The notes under the pieces: model-generated
The model's input: only the letters and a program-made list of their open reading frames with translations
Told to the model about the DNA's origin: nothing
Databases searched by the model: none
Shown: piece by piece, positions 8,452 through 17,312 of the stretch
Layout of the letters: the number at the start of each line of letters is the position of its first letter
Position numbering within the stretch: position 1 is the first letter of the stretch
Translations under genes and position numbers: made by a program
Origin: Paenibacillus assamensis DSM 18201
Lineage (GTDB): Bacteria > Bacillota > Bacilli > Paenibacillales > Paenibacillaceae
Length of the DNA stretch: 64,000 bases
Assembly (NCBI RefSeq): GCF_000422445.1
Contig: NZ_AULU01000003.1
Coordinates: 186,001 to 250,000, forward strand
Reading direction: 5' to 3'

Positions 8452-8492
8452 CTCCATTCCTGCTAATCTATAACCAAGAAGGAGGTGGGAGT

Positions 8493-9362
8493 ATGGATAG
8501 TCTAGAAAGGTTTAATCTTGCCTTACAGTACATCGAAAAACATCTCGATGCTGAGATCGACTACGCGGAAATAGCAAGGATTGCAGTTTGCTCGGAGTAT
8601 CATTTTACAAGAATGTTTTCATTCCTAGCAGGCGTTACACTCTCGGAGTACATCAGGCGCAGGCGCCTTTCGCTCGCAGCATTCGACCTCACTATTAGCC
8701 ATGTACGAGTTATAGATGTAGCGATTAAATACGGTTACAGCTCGGCAGATTCTTTCACTAGGGCGTTCCACAGCTTGCATGGTATAACACCGTCTGAAGC
8801 AAGACAGAACGGACAATTCCTAAAAGCATACCCGCCAATGACCTTCCAACTATCGATTCAAGGAGGAAGTGAAATGAATTATCGGGTGGTTGAAAAAGAA
8901 GCGTTCCACATTGTAGGAATTAGCAAGCGAGTACCTTTAATTTACAACGGTGTCAACCCAGAAATTGCAGGAATGTGGCAAAGCCTTAATGAAGAGTTGA
9001 TTGACACGCTCAAGCAGCTGTCTAATGTAGAACCGTCAGGATTGATCAGCGCATCAACTAACTTTTCTGAAGGACGACAAGAGCATGGCGAGCTGGATCA
9101 CTATATTGGAGCAGCTACAACGAAGAATTGTCCTGAACATTTGACTCAGTTGGATGTACCTGCTTCTACTTGGGCGGTATTTACCGCAGTTGGGCCATTT
9201 CCTGATACGCTGCAAAATGTGTGGGGACGTATTTATTCAGAGTGGTTCCCTAGCTCCAACTACCAACTCGCTGAAGGACCTGAAATGCTCTGGAATGAAA
9301 GTAAAGAGGTAACTTCACCAACGTTCAAGAGTGAGATATGGATTCCGGTCATGAAAAAATAA
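8493..9362 (+). CDS. AraC-family regulator with GyrI-like effector domain
   Basis: A 289-residue protein. Residues 8-105 form two helix-turn-helix motifs ([20 protein letters not shown] and [20 protein letters not shown], the latter continuing HGITPSEAR). Residues 130-289 form a GyrI-like effector-binding domain ending EIWIPVMKK. This architecture (Rob/SoxS-like DNA binding plus a C-terminal ligand pocket) is common in Bacilli and usually senses small hydrophobic or cationic compounds. AAGGAGGTG precedes the start. Target genes are unknown; a strong bidirectional terminator follows. Confidence 0.85.
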   Translation: MDSLERFNLALQYIEKHLDAEIDYAEIARIAVCSEYHFTRMFSFLAGVTLSEYIRRRRLSLAAFDLTISHVRVIDVAIKYGYSSADSFTRAFHSLHGITPSEARQNGQFLKAYPPMTFQLSIQGGSEMNYRVVEKEAFHIVGISKRVPLIYNGVNPEIAGMWQSLNEELIDTLKQLSNVEPSGLISASTNFSEGRQEHGELDHYIGAATTKNCPEHLTQLDVPASTWAVFTAVGPFPDTLQNVWGRIYSEWFPSSNYQLAEGPEMLWNESKEVTSPTFKSEIWIPVMKK

Positions 9363-9373
9363 GTTTGGGTTAA

Positions 9374-9421
9374 CGAAAAACGCATGTCTAGTCATTTAAT
9401 GACCAAGCATGCGTTTTTTTA
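9374..9421. terminator. bidirectional terminator
   Basis: AAAAACGCATG pairs with CATGCGTTTTTTT, with an inner GTCATT/AATGAC stem. There are T-runs on both strands, serving the AraC gene and the convergent SLH-protein gene. Confidence 0.85.
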
Positions 9422-9468
9422 CTATTAGAAGATTTATAATCTCATTTACAGCTCCAACCCGTTTGTAA

Positions 9469-12213
9469 TTAAAGCAATAAATAAAGTCGGTACAGCATTC
9501 TCGTCGCCTCCCCACGAGTAACAGCCTCGCGAGCTTTAATCTGCTTATTAGCAGGAACATCAATCAAGCGCTGTTTTACTGCCAACGCCATCGTTCGCTT
9601 TGCCCAATTAGATATCGTTTTCTTGTCTTCGAATTGATTCAAGTAGACATCTGGATTTGATGGGTAAAAATAATTTTTCTTCTCATGCAAATATCGTGCG
9701 CCTATCGCAATCATTTCTTCACGAGCTATCGTCTTGTCTGGCTTAAATGTGCCATCAGGATAGCCTTTGACGATATCCTTTTTCTCAGACGAAGCGATAT
9801 AGGGATGATGCCACTGCGGAGACTGGACATCTGAAAAGCTCTCCGTCGCCGTTTTATCCAACGCGTAAAAAGCTTTAACTAACATCGATGTGAACTCTGC
9901 ACGGGTTATCAATGTATCTGGTTCAAACTTGCCACCGGCTTTCCCTTTCACAATTCCTTTAGAGGCCAGAAATTGAACGGCTTGCTGGAGCTCTGGATCT
10001 CGACCCTCCATATCAGGGAAAGAGGTAGCATTATCACCCAAATAATACGTGCCAGGACGGTTAATTTCAGCTTCCACTCCATTTTTGTACGGATTGAACT
10101 TTCCACCGATCGGATCCGTCGTAGTCCCATCCGAATAAAACACACTGTTATTGGTTGCATCCGACTGACTCGCGGGCAAAATAAGCCCGATGTTGCTTGC
10201 TACACTCGCAAGCTCTCTTCCTTGTTCATCTAAAAATTGTACGCGATATCCACCGTTCGTTTCTTTGACCACATGAATAACGATAACAGGATACGAATGG
10301 AACAGACGATCTGCAGTCGCAACATGAATCATTAACTTCGCATCTCCTGCATGTACGGTAATATAATCGATATCTTTACGACCGATTAAGCTATCTTTAT
10401 GCAGCATGAACGTATAACCATTTTGACCAGGTGAAGACAAAACTTCCCCATTAACAACTAACTCTCTAGCAAGAACAATTCCGCTTTCTGATAGCGATTG
10501 CTCCACCTCGGATTTAGCCTTTAGCGCACTACCAGCTATACGGTTCATCAACTCAGCGTTAATGACTACTTGTCCATTTACAGGAACCGGCTGCTCGCTG
10601 CTTGCAGCTGTAATAACGAGCTCTCCGGCTTGTATCAGCCCCTCCACAATATACGGCTTCTGTTTGTCAGCGGCAGGTACCGTGCGCACAGCAGTGTAAT
10701 ACGTATCGCTCAGCCTATTACTGTCAGCCACATATAGCATAAAATAGGCGAATACGTCCGGATAACCCGTTCTAGTTCCGGTTGCCCGCACAATTGTCTG
10801 CCCCGGTTTATTGGCTACTACGACTGGTGTACCATTCACATACGATATGCTCCCTATACTCGGATCATCTATCGTGTAAGTTACCTTGGTCCCAGGTAGC
10901 AGATTGTTAACCGCAATAGACTGATTTCCACCAGGCGGGAGCATTGTGACATATGGATACAGGCTAATATCCGGAGCTGTTCGCACCCTTGGTTCGCTTG
11001 TTGTTGTCGTTGTCTTAGGTTTATCGCCTGTTTGTTTATCAGATCGTTTATCTGTATGGCTATCTGTTGGGGTGCCCGTTTGGCCTGCTTGGTTACCTAC
11101 TGTTCCAGATTCACCACGCTGCTCCATTCTTTTCGTGAACACAACAAGCTTAGGATAATCAGAAGCACTTTCCCACGCCCACAATGTCTGATCTTCTTTT
11201 AATACATGATATCTTTTTGGGCCACTTGGTTCCCTTTGATGTACAGAAACGATATTCTTCAGTTCGGGAAAGACCTTTTCACTTTCCAAAGACCAGAGCT
11301 GGCCATCCTTTCGGAATGCATACATTTTGTCGAGATTGGGATCTCTAAGAAAATCCAATTGAACAATCGTTCGCACGTCTGCTGCTGTATGTACTTGAAC
11401 AGGAGCATTGTCGTCTCGATATGTTCGCCAGGACCAAACCGTTCCATCCTGCTTATAGGCATAACTTGTAATAGAACCTAAATCTATGTTGACAATATCA
11501 CTAAGCCCCGTAATTTGTTCAACCGTTTTGCTGCTAGATCGGTTATGCGGAAAATACGAGCTTGATCTCCATTTCCACACCGAACCGTCCTTTTTAATCG
11601 CAAATACATGGCCTCCAATTGATTGTAAGGATGCAACATCATCTAGCAGCTTCATTTGTTCCAGTGAGGATTTCGCATTTTTAGAGTTGCCTGTTCTCCT
11701 TCCCCACGTCCATACAGAGCCGTCAGATTTTAATACGAACAAAACTTTGTAATTACCATCGAATTTAGCAACGAATGAAGTCACGTTACTCAACTCTTTA
11801 ATAAGTAGCGGATCACTCGTAGGATATGGTAGATTATCTGTACGCTTGGCATCCCAATACCAGACGGTTCCGTCTTTTTTTAGCGCAACATATCCACGAA
11901 TATCCTTACTACTTCCACTTCCTCTAACATCGATCTGCTTTACATCTTTCAATCCTGGAATTTGTACCATATGAGCTTTGTAGACCGTGTCCGACGTGTA
12001 ATGAGATAATCCATTGTTGATATACCATATCCAAGCTGTTCCATCCTTCTTCGAAGATAGCACTTGCTCGTCAAGAATGTCATAATCCTCGCCCACACGT
12101 GTATAGTGCTGCTCGCTGACGACCTTCTTATCGCTTTGAATGGCTTGAACCGTTCCTGAATGAGCCGTCAAAATTAACATCAAGCTTATTAGTGCTGCCA
12201 TGTACCGTTTCAT
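9469..12213 (-). CDS. secreted SLH-domain protein with RCC1-like repeats
   Basis: A 914-residue exported surface protein. It has a signal peptide at residues 1-24 (ending TVQA). Residues 30-355 carry at least six degenerate repeats built on KKDGTVWYW / KSDGSVWTWG, the bacterial RCC1-like propeller pattern. Next come a Thr/Ser/Lys-rich linker (about 360-405), an Ig-like (Big) segment (about 415-495) and an uncharacterised beta-rich part (about 500-690). Three C-terminal SLH units follow (FLASKGIVKGKAGGKFEPD; KKDIVKGYPDGTFKPD; the last ends EAVTRGEATRMLYRLY). SLH repeats bind pyruvylated secondary cell-wall polymer, so the protein is anchored to the wall. The propeller may bind ligand or protein; its function is unknown. 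Confidence 0.85.
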   Translation of the reverse strand: MKRYMAALISLMLILTAHSGTVQAIQSDKKVVSEQHYTRVGEDYDILDEQVLSSKKDGTAWIWYINNGLSHYTSDTVYKAHMVQIPGLKDVKQIDVRGSGSSKDIRGYVALKKDGTVWYWDAKRTDNLPYPTSDPLLIKELSNVTSFVAKFDGNYKVLFVLKSDGSVWTWGRRTGNSKNAKSSLEQMKLLDDVASLQSIGGHVFAIKKDGSVWKWRSSSYFPHNRSSSKTVEQITGLSDIVNIDLGSITSYAYKQDGTVWSWRTYRDDNAPVQVHTAADVRTIVQLDFLRDPNLDKMYAFRKDGQLWSLESEKVFPELKNIVSVHQREPSGPKRYHVLKEDQTLWAWESASDYPKLVVFTKRMEQRGESGTVGNQAGQTGTPTDSHTDKRSDKQTGDKPKTTTTTSEPRVRTAPDISLYPYVTMLPPGGNQSIAVNNLLPGTKVTYTIDDPSIGSISYVNGTPVVVANKPGQTIVRATGTRTGYPDVFAYFMLYVADSNRLSDTYYTAVRTVPAADKQKPYIVEGLIQAGELVITAASSEQPVPVNGQVVINAELMNRIAGSALKAKSEVEQSLSESGIVLARELVVNGEVLSSPGQNGYTFMLHKDSLIGRKDIDYITVHAGDAKLMIHVATADRLFHSYPVIVIHVVKETNGGYRVQFLDEQGRELASVASNIGLILPASQSDATNNSVFYSDGTTTDPIGGKFNPYKNGVEAEINRPGTYYLGDNATSFPDMEGRDPELQQAVQFLASKGIVKGKAGGKFEPDTLITRAEFTSMLVKAFYALDKTATESFSDVQSPQWHHPYIASSEKKDIVKGYPDGTFKPDKTIAREEMIAIGARYLHEKKNYFYPSNPDVYLNQFEDKKTISNWAKRTMALAVKQRLIDVPANKQIKAREAVTRGEATRMLYRLYLLL

Positions 12214-12555
12214 TGTTGACCTCCACCATTTCTCCTTCAGTTCTCAACATTCAATCTTCATAGCCTACGGTAAGCAGATTGCTTGTCCTACTCTCCCATT
12301 CGCCTACTTACTACTATTTCTCTATTTAATTATCGGGAAAAGTAGATTGGAAAGTTAATATTTCCTAAACAATTAATAATATTGTAACTTTTTATAGTTA
12401 TTGATTTTTTAAAATATTTTTTCGAATTATAAATTTAACCAGAAACATTTTGTATCATCCAAAAGAATGAAATTAACTTTATACCTTAGAAAAACGTTAT
12501 TGAAACTACAAGAGAAATAAAAGAAGGGCGGATATCCGCCCCCCTCTTTCATTGA
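12214..12555. other. AT-rich intergenic region
   Basis: It holds the ribosome-binding site and presumed promoter of the SLH-protein gene (minus strand, lower end) and the terminator of the SbnA/MFS operon (upper end). The middle, about 12340-12480, is strongly AT-rich. No open frame of note is seen. Confidence 0.5.
12514..12543 (-). terminator. terminator of the SbnA-like/MFS operon
   Basis: The perfect palindrome GGGCGGATATCCGCCC (12526-12541) is followed on the minus strand by TTCTTTTATTTC. Confidence 0.8.
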
Positions 12556-13758
12556 TTACGAAAATGAAGATTCCTGACTCCCTCTTACATCCTCACTCCG
12601 ATACAAAGGAAGCAGCAGGCAAGCCACAAAGCACAATACCGCACACGTCATAAACATGATGTGAAACGATAACAAATCAGCGAGCAACCCCATCACTAAA
12701 GCCCCCAAGGCAAAGCCAAGATCAGCTGCACCGATAAACAATCCAAGTAAAAATCCTCTTGCCTGTTCAGGCACAGAAAACGATACAAACGTGAGCAGCG
12801 CAGGATACAGCATCGCAAATGCAATTCCGTTCAAGACTGCCGCGAGCAGCAAAATCGGCCCATATATAAACGAACTCAGCAGCAAGCTACCCACACTTGC
12901 CAACAAACTCATTATGAGCACGAGTCGTATCGGTGTTTCTCCATTAGACGGTATACGGCTTCGCCCTATAAATCGGCATAACACGAGCACAACGGTCTGC
13001 GTCAAAAAATAGAGACTTCCCCAAGTAGATTGTTGATTTTCCAGATGTATGGGAAGGAAGGTGAAGATAGCTCCATTCGCAATGGAAGCGAACAGCATAA
13101 TCGTTGAGGATACGAGCAGCTTGCGATTTTTCCACAGCCCCGACGGCTGTACATCGACTACTTCAGGGGCGAGTGTGTGCAATTGGTTCGTCTTAGACCG
13201 CGCTACGATAAGGGCAAATACTACATTCACCATACCTAGCACGACAAATCCAACAAAGATTTCAGTCATAGATGCGATATCCTTCAAATAAAGAGCCGCG
13301 GCTGGTCCAAAGGTTGACGGTATCATCGTAGCAAGTGAATATAGGGATAGTCCCTGCCCCCTCACTTTGTCAGAAAGAAGGTCAATCGTAATAATCTCCA
13401 TTGCAGTGGAAAAAAAGGCGGCCACGATCCCTTGAATAATACGGACAGCTCCGATGATCCATAGTTCAGGGACGAAATAACCAAGCAAAGATACCGCAAA
13501 CACGATTAGCACGATAACAAAAATACGGCTAGCCCCATGACGATCAATGAGCTTACCTGCAATAGGTCTTGCAAACATGGATGTTAGCATTGTTGCGCCC
13601 ATAAGGAGCCCGATATCGGTTTTGGTAGCATTCAGCGACAATGCATAGAACGGAACTATCATCAGAACCATATAGACAATGGCGTAAAATACAATCGTAA
13701 TCGCATAAATTTTCAAGGCCTGTGGTGAAAATGGATTGTCTCGCTCCCTACTAATCAT
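12556..13758 (-). CDS. MFS exporter paired with the SbnA-like gene
   Basis: A 400-residue, 12-segment major facilitator. The motif A loop reads GKLIDRHGASRIFV and the helix 4-5 region EIITIDLLSDKVRGQGLSLY. Its start ATG overlaps the stop of the SbnA-like gene (ATGA), so the two are translationally coupled. Members next to metallophore genes (SbnD, CntE-type) export the finished siderophore, and the coupling suggests that this one exports the product of the SbnA-like enzyme. Drug export is the alternative. A terminator follows. Confidence 0.8.
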   Translation of the reverse strand: MISRERDNPFSPQALKIYAITIVFYAIVYMVLMIVPFYALSLNATKTDIGLLMGATMLTSMFARPIAGKLIDRHGASRIFVIVLIVFAVSLLGYFVPELWIIGAVRIIQGIVAAFFSTAMEIITIDLLSDKVRGQGLSLYSLATMIPSTFGPAAALYLKDIASMTEIFVGFVVLGMVNVVFALIVARSKTNQLHTLAPEVVDVQPSGLWKNRKLLVSSTIMLFASIANGAIFTFLPIHLENQQSTWGSLYFLTQTVVLVLCRFIGRSRIPSNGETPIRLVLIMSLLASVGSLLLSSFIYGPILLLAAVLNGIAFAMLYPALLTFVSFSVPEQARGFLLGLFIGAADLGFALGALVMGLLADLLSFHIMFMTCAVLCFVACLLLPLYRSEDVRGSQESSFS

Positions 13759-14858
13759 CCAGCTGCCTCATCCGCAATATACTGCCGGCTTGGCGAGTCC
13801 AATAAATATTCAAGCTCAGGCTTGTAGTTGGCTGTCTCGATCGGATTGATACTATAAGGTGCAAGACGTGAAACTCTCTCTAGCAAATGAGTCGGATTCA
13901 GCGTCGTATCCAAGTTGCGCTCCCGCATCCATTCATCATTGTATATCGTGGACAAATAGCGCTCACCATTGTCTGAAGCAATGCATACGATTCGTTGTTT
14001 CTTGCTGCTCTCTCCTTGTAATGCAAGCTTCAAAGCTACTATCATTCCCGCTCCTGTCGAGCCCCCGCACATAATACCTTCATACTTTGCCATCATCCTG
14101 CACATCATAAACGAATCTTCATCGGCTGCTTTGTACACTGCATCAATACGATTCAGATCATCGATATTGGTCGGGGTCCAACTGAGGCCCATGCCTGGCA
14201 ACAAATATGAATGAGCTTGTCCTCCGAAAATCGTCGAACCTACAGCATCAACCGCCACCACCTTCACATGCGGTGCATGTTCTCGGAAATAGCGGGAAAA
14301 GCCGCCAACCTGCCCACCTGTGCTCACTGTTAATACGACAGCATCAAGCTCTCCCCCGCATTGCTCGAACAGCTCTTGTGCCGTTCCTTTGTAGTGCGCT
14401 TCTCCATTAAGCGGGCTAAAGCATTGGTCAGGTCTAAAAGAGTTGGAAATCTCTCGATGCAGCTTGTTCGCAAGCGCAATTCTCGTCTTATGGTAAGATC
14501 CACTGTCATCCTGTTCCGTCACCACAATAACCTCGGCTCCATACGCCTTAAGCAGCGCCAAGTTCGTTGGCGTCGTTTTCGGATCAACCAGTATAATGAC
14601 GCGATAACCACGCGCCGCCCCAATCATCGCCAATGAAATTCCGAAGTTACCCGATGAAGATTCGATAATCGTTCCTCCAGGTCGCAGCCAGCCTCGACGC
14701 TCCGCTTCCTTTACGATATACAGCGCTGGGCGGTCTTTAATGCTGCCTCCGGGATTCGTTCGCTCTAGCTTCAATCGAATATCATATCGATCACTATCTA
14801 CTAAATTACGCAGTTGTACCAATGGCGAATAGCCAACAGTATCCAATATCGTTATCAT
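13755..14858 (-). CDS. SbnA-like N-(2-amino-2-carboxyethyl)-L-glutamate synthase (PLP enzyme)
   Basis: A 367-residue fold-type II PLP enzyme. The Schiff-base lysine lies in NPGGSIKDRPALYI, the phosphate-binding loop is ESSSGNFGISLAMI, and VDPKTTPTNLALLKAYGAEV and YEGIMCGGSTGAG follow. These segments match SbnA of Staphylococcus, which joins O-phosphoserine and glutamate on the way to 2,3-diaminopropionate, better than cysteine synthase (TSGNTG). The usual partner SbnB, an NAD-dependent enzyme that releases diaminopropionate, is absent here. I chose the start at 14856-14858, after AAGGAGGG. The gene overlaps the downstream exporter. Possible roles are metallophore, antibiotic or opine-like synthesis. 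Confidence 0.75.
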   Translation of the reverse strand: MITILDTVGYSPLVQLRNLVDSDRYDIRLKLERTNPGGSIKDRPALYIVKEAERRGWLRPGGTIIESSSGNFGISLAMIGAARGYRVIILVDPKTTPTNLALLKAYGAEVIVVTEQDDSGSYHKTRIALANKLHREISNSFRPDQCFSPLNGEAHYKGTAQELFEQCGGELDAVVLTVSTGGQVGGFSRYFREHAPHVKVVAVDAVGSTIFGGQAHSYLLPGMGLSWTPTNIDDLNRIDAVYKAADEDSFMMCRMMAKYEGIMCGGSTGAGMIVALKLALQGESSKKQRIVCIASDNGERYLSTIYNDEWMRERNLDTTLNPTHLLERVSRLAPYSINPIETANYKPELEYLLDSPSRQYIADEAAG

Positions 14859-14993
14859 CAATTCCCTCCTTTTTTGAGAAGTCGGGTTAATAGACTCCAC
14901 CTTGAAACAAATCCTATTTATCTTCCCTTTTTTTTCGGAATTTGGATTTATCTAGACTCCCGCATCGAATCGCTTGGCCGCTAGAATAGTTCC

Positions 14994-15433
14994 TCAGATA
15001 TAAATGGAAGCTGATAGTGTCAGCATGGACTCGGCTCTTGATTGGATACTATAACCATACCTCTGTAATAGATTTAATGTATCACGTGGGTTCATTTCTG
15101 AAAATGACTCTTTCGAGTTATATGGAGGGTTTAAAAGTTGGGTTGGTGTGATGTCAATAAGTGTGGAGTGCATCTTGCTACCAACTACAATATTTTGCGG
15201 CTTCAAACCTGTGAATAAATACCTTGCTGATGTATAACTGAAATCGCAGCTAGTAGAGGAAGCATTGTATGTATGAGCAGCTCTCTAGAAGCTGTTGGCG
15301 TAAGATCTGAAGATTGAAAAAGTTAATCCAACAGCTTCATAATACTAGGGTGTTGAAACTTAGACAGGATTGCTACTTCCTGCATAAATGCTTGTTTATA
15401 TTCCAACAACGAAGCAAGAGGCTTACCTTTCAT
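14994..15433 (-). pseudogene. Ser/Thr protein kinase remnant with frameshifts
   Basis: Three pieces in different frames line up with a Hanks-type kinase. At 15323-15433 the frame reads FMQEVAILSKFQHPSIMKLLD, the C-helix and the next strand. At about 15203-15260 another reads AAISVIHQQGIYSQ, the lead-in to the catalytic loop. At 14994-15206 a third reads GLKPQNIVVGSKMHSTLID. The HRD motif is destroyed at the junction of pieces two and three, the DFG position reads LIDI, and the N-terminal glycine loop is gone. The gene is clearly inactive. It abuts the end of the flavodoxin gene. Confidence 0.65.
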
Positions 15434-15436
15434 CTC

Positions 15437-15889
15437 TTATGCGTTCGACAAAGCACGTACCGCATTGCGTCCGAATTCACGGCAGATCTCTCTCTCATCC
15501 TGAGATGGGGAAAGCTCCACTTTAAGCCCTTCATGCACAAGTGTACAACCAAGATCACGCAGCTTGTTCGATAAAATATCTACAGCAGCACCGTACTGAG
15601 CATAGCTCGAATCACATGAACCGAAGACAGCAGCACGCCTACCTTCCAACTTCAAACCTTCCATTTCATCATAGAAATCAAGGAACTCATCTGGAAGCTC
15701 GCCATCGCCCCACGTGTAGGCACCAAGCAATATCACATCATAACCTTCCAAGTCAGAGCCTTGTGCATCCATAACTTCCTTAACGGTTACATCCGCCCCC
15801 AACTCACGGATCCCCTCTGCAACAGCATCCTTCATTTCTTCTGTGTTACCTGTCATACTTGCATAAACCAAAATAATCGAATCACTCAT
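15437..15889 (-). CDS. short-chain flavodoxin
   Basis: A 150-residue electron carrier of the YkuN/YkuP type. The FMN phosphate loop is ASMTGNTEEM at residues 10-19. The aromatic flavin stackers lie in the 60s loop (AYTWGDGELPDEF) and the 90s loop (GSCDSSYAQYG). Flavodoxins replace ferredoxin under iron limitation. The upstream Fur-box-like site fits that role. GGAGG precedes the start. It appears monocistronic, with the kinase pseudogene immediately downstream. Confidence 0.9.
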   Translation of the reverse strand: MSDSIILVYASMTGNTEEMKDAVAEGIRELGADVTVKEVMDAQGSDLEGYDVILLGAYTWGDGELPDEFLDFYDEMEGLKLEGRRAAVFGSCDSSYAQYGAAVDILSNKLRDLGCTLVHEGLKVELSPSQDEREICREFGRNAVRALSNA

Positions 15890-15947
15890 TCCTCAATTCC
15901 TCCAATCCAAATATACAACTAACTAGCTGTCAGTCATTCCTTATGAG

Positions 15948-15968
15948 AAAGATTATCATTATCATCAA
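15948..15968 (-). promoter_or_regulatory. Fur-box-like site upstream of flavodoxin
   Basis: On the minus strand TTGATGATAATGATAATC closely follows the TGATAAT-N-ATTATCA consensus. The candidate -35 (TTGATG) overlaps the box and TCATAA lies 16 bases downstream as a possible -10, so a bound Fur would block the promoter. Confidence 0.6.
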
Positions 15969-16118
15969 TAAAAGTCCACTACAACATTTTCGTCAGCAAT
16001 AACTTCCAGCTGCTATCGTTCTTCCTAATTTAAACTATGCAGCTTATCCTAGATTTTTTCCTGATTATTTTACGTGCTCCGCACTTTTTCGTCCTGCACA
16101 CCTACTTATGGTGAACAT

Positions 16119-16147
16119 AAAAAAAGAGCTACGTAGGAAGCAGCTCT
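16119..16147 (-). terminator. terminator overlapping the histidine-phosphatase stop
   Basis: On the minus strand AGAGCTGC and GTAGCTCT pair around TTCCTAC, followed by a run of seven T. The stem includes the stop codon region at 16129. Confidence 0.75.
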
Positions 16148-16695
16148 CGCGATTGACCACAGCTCCATACTCGCTCTACAGAAAGTTGTTCGGCCTTACA
16201 TCGAATTACGAATATATCCATGTACGAAGTACCTTCCCCACGGGCATCCTCCTCAATATCAAAATAATTAAGAAGGGTGGATACTTCATGACGACTTGTC
16301 ATAACGGCAACATTGTTAGCTTGTTTATTCAGTGCATTACTAAGAACAGATAACCCGCTAAAAGACGTTGTTTGCTCGGTTGACGCTTCTTTACTCTTGA
16401 ACGCGGCATGCCCAAATAGTTGGACGAACTTCTTCATTCCCTCTTTCGAATGACAAATGGCAAGCAGCCGCTCTTCCATTCGTTCATCAATCACAATTGG
16501 CTTGCGCAATTGGATTGCAGTTGGCTGTAAACTATGTATCGATCGTAAAGATGGGCTTGAAATTAAAACATCAATATTCAATCCATTCATGAAGGATGCA
16601 AGCTGTTTAGCTTGCTCATTTTCTTCCGCTGTCAGTGGGGTTGACGGTTCTTTACCCGCTCCATAACAGTGCCTTATTATAAATAGGTTGTTCAT
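16129..16695 (-). CDS. histidine phosphatase family protein
   Basis: A 188-residue branch-1 histidine phosphatase (phosphoglycerate-mutase fold). The N-terminal catalytic motif is IIRHCYGAG (RHG box with Cys at the third position), followed by PLTAEENEQAKQLASFM and ISSPSLRSIHSL, the usual SSxxxR segment, then DERMEERLLA. In the second half the THG motif is replaced by MTSRHEV; a histidine is kept nearby but its register is unusual. The substrate is unknown. GGGGAT precedes the start. Confidence 0.7.
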   Translation of the reverse strand: MNNLFIIRHCYGAGKEPSTPLTAEENEQAKQLASFMNGLNIDVLISSPSLRSIHSLQPTAIQLRKPIVIDERMEERLLAICHSKEGMKKFVQLFGHAAFKSKEASTEQTTSFSGLSVLSNALNKQANNVAVMTSRHEVSTLLNYFDIEEDARGEGTSYMDIFVIRCKAEQLSVERVWSCGQSRELLPT

Positions 16696-16751
16696 CCAGG
16701 ATCCCCTTTACCTGCTCGTCGTTCTAGACACTAGTATGGCAGCACTTCCAC

Positions 16752-17189
16752 CTATGCCCTTGCGACCATCTCCGCCAGCTCCACGATAACCTGCTCCCAG
16801 TGCAGCTTCATCTCCTCGCGACGATGTACATCTTCCAGCTTCTCCTGATGGAAGCTAATGGTTGTTGTTCCATTCTTATTCGATATCAACCGAATCTGAA
16901 GGGTAGAAGGTGTATGCCATGCATGAGGCTGCCAAGTCAGCCTTAGCTGTTGAAGAGGCTTGACAACACGAAGTTCGCCCTTTGTTCCATTTTCGCAATG
17001 ATACTGCTCGCCTGCTTCCGCAACCAATGACTCAATAGGACCCAACCAAACATTCAACCCTTGCTTCGAAAGCAATACATTCCACATTTGCTCAGGCTGA
17101 ACAGAAAATGTCCTTCGAATACCTACTTGATATCCAGATGAAGCCGTAAGACCGATTGGCTTATCGTTGCTGCGCTGTGACTGCACCAT
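16752..17189 (-). CDS. SRPBCC/AHSA1-type protein
   Basis: A 145-residue protein of the START-like AHSA1 group. It has the N-terminal strand VGIRRTFSVQPEQMWNVL, a central WLGPIESL, then strands ending RLTWQPHAW and a long C-terminal helix (REEMKLHWEQVIVELAEM). Such domains bind hydrophobic ligands in a helix-grip cavity; members in Bacilli have few assigned roles. A GAGGAGG site lies seven bases before the start. The next gene upstream ends in a terminator, so this gene has its own promoter. Confidence 0.7.
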   Translation of the reverse strand: MVQSQRSNDKPIGLTASSGYQVGIRRTFSVQPEQMWNVLLSKQGLNVWLGPIESLVAEAGEQYHCENGTKGELRVVKPLQQLRLTWQPHAWHTPSTLQIRLISNKNGTTTISFHQEKLEDVHRREEMKLHWEQVIVELAEMVARA

Positions 17190-17226
17190 GACACATCCTC
17201 CTCATGAATTGAGCTGTATAGTAATA

Positions 17227-17263
17227 AAGCGCCATAACTTCCTTCATTGAAGTTATGGCGCTT
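17227..17263 (-). terminator. terminator after the GyrI-like gene
   Basis: AAGCGCCATAACTTC pairs perfectly with GAAGTTATGGCGCTT around seven bases; TTTATTACTA follows on the minus strand. Confidence 0.75.
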
Positions 17264-17312
17264 CTCACGAACGTGCATTCCTGACGTCGAAATCCACCAT
17301 GTATGATGACGC

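Noticed and set aside
13755-14858. Cysteine synthase as the identity of the PLP enzyme
   Set aside because: The phosphate loop reads SSGNFG, not TSGNTG, and VDPKTTPTNL and YEGIMCGGSTG fit SbnA better.
16108-16353. Plus-strand frame antisense to the histidine phosphatase
   Set aside because: It begins inside the terminator stem and has no recognisable protein features.
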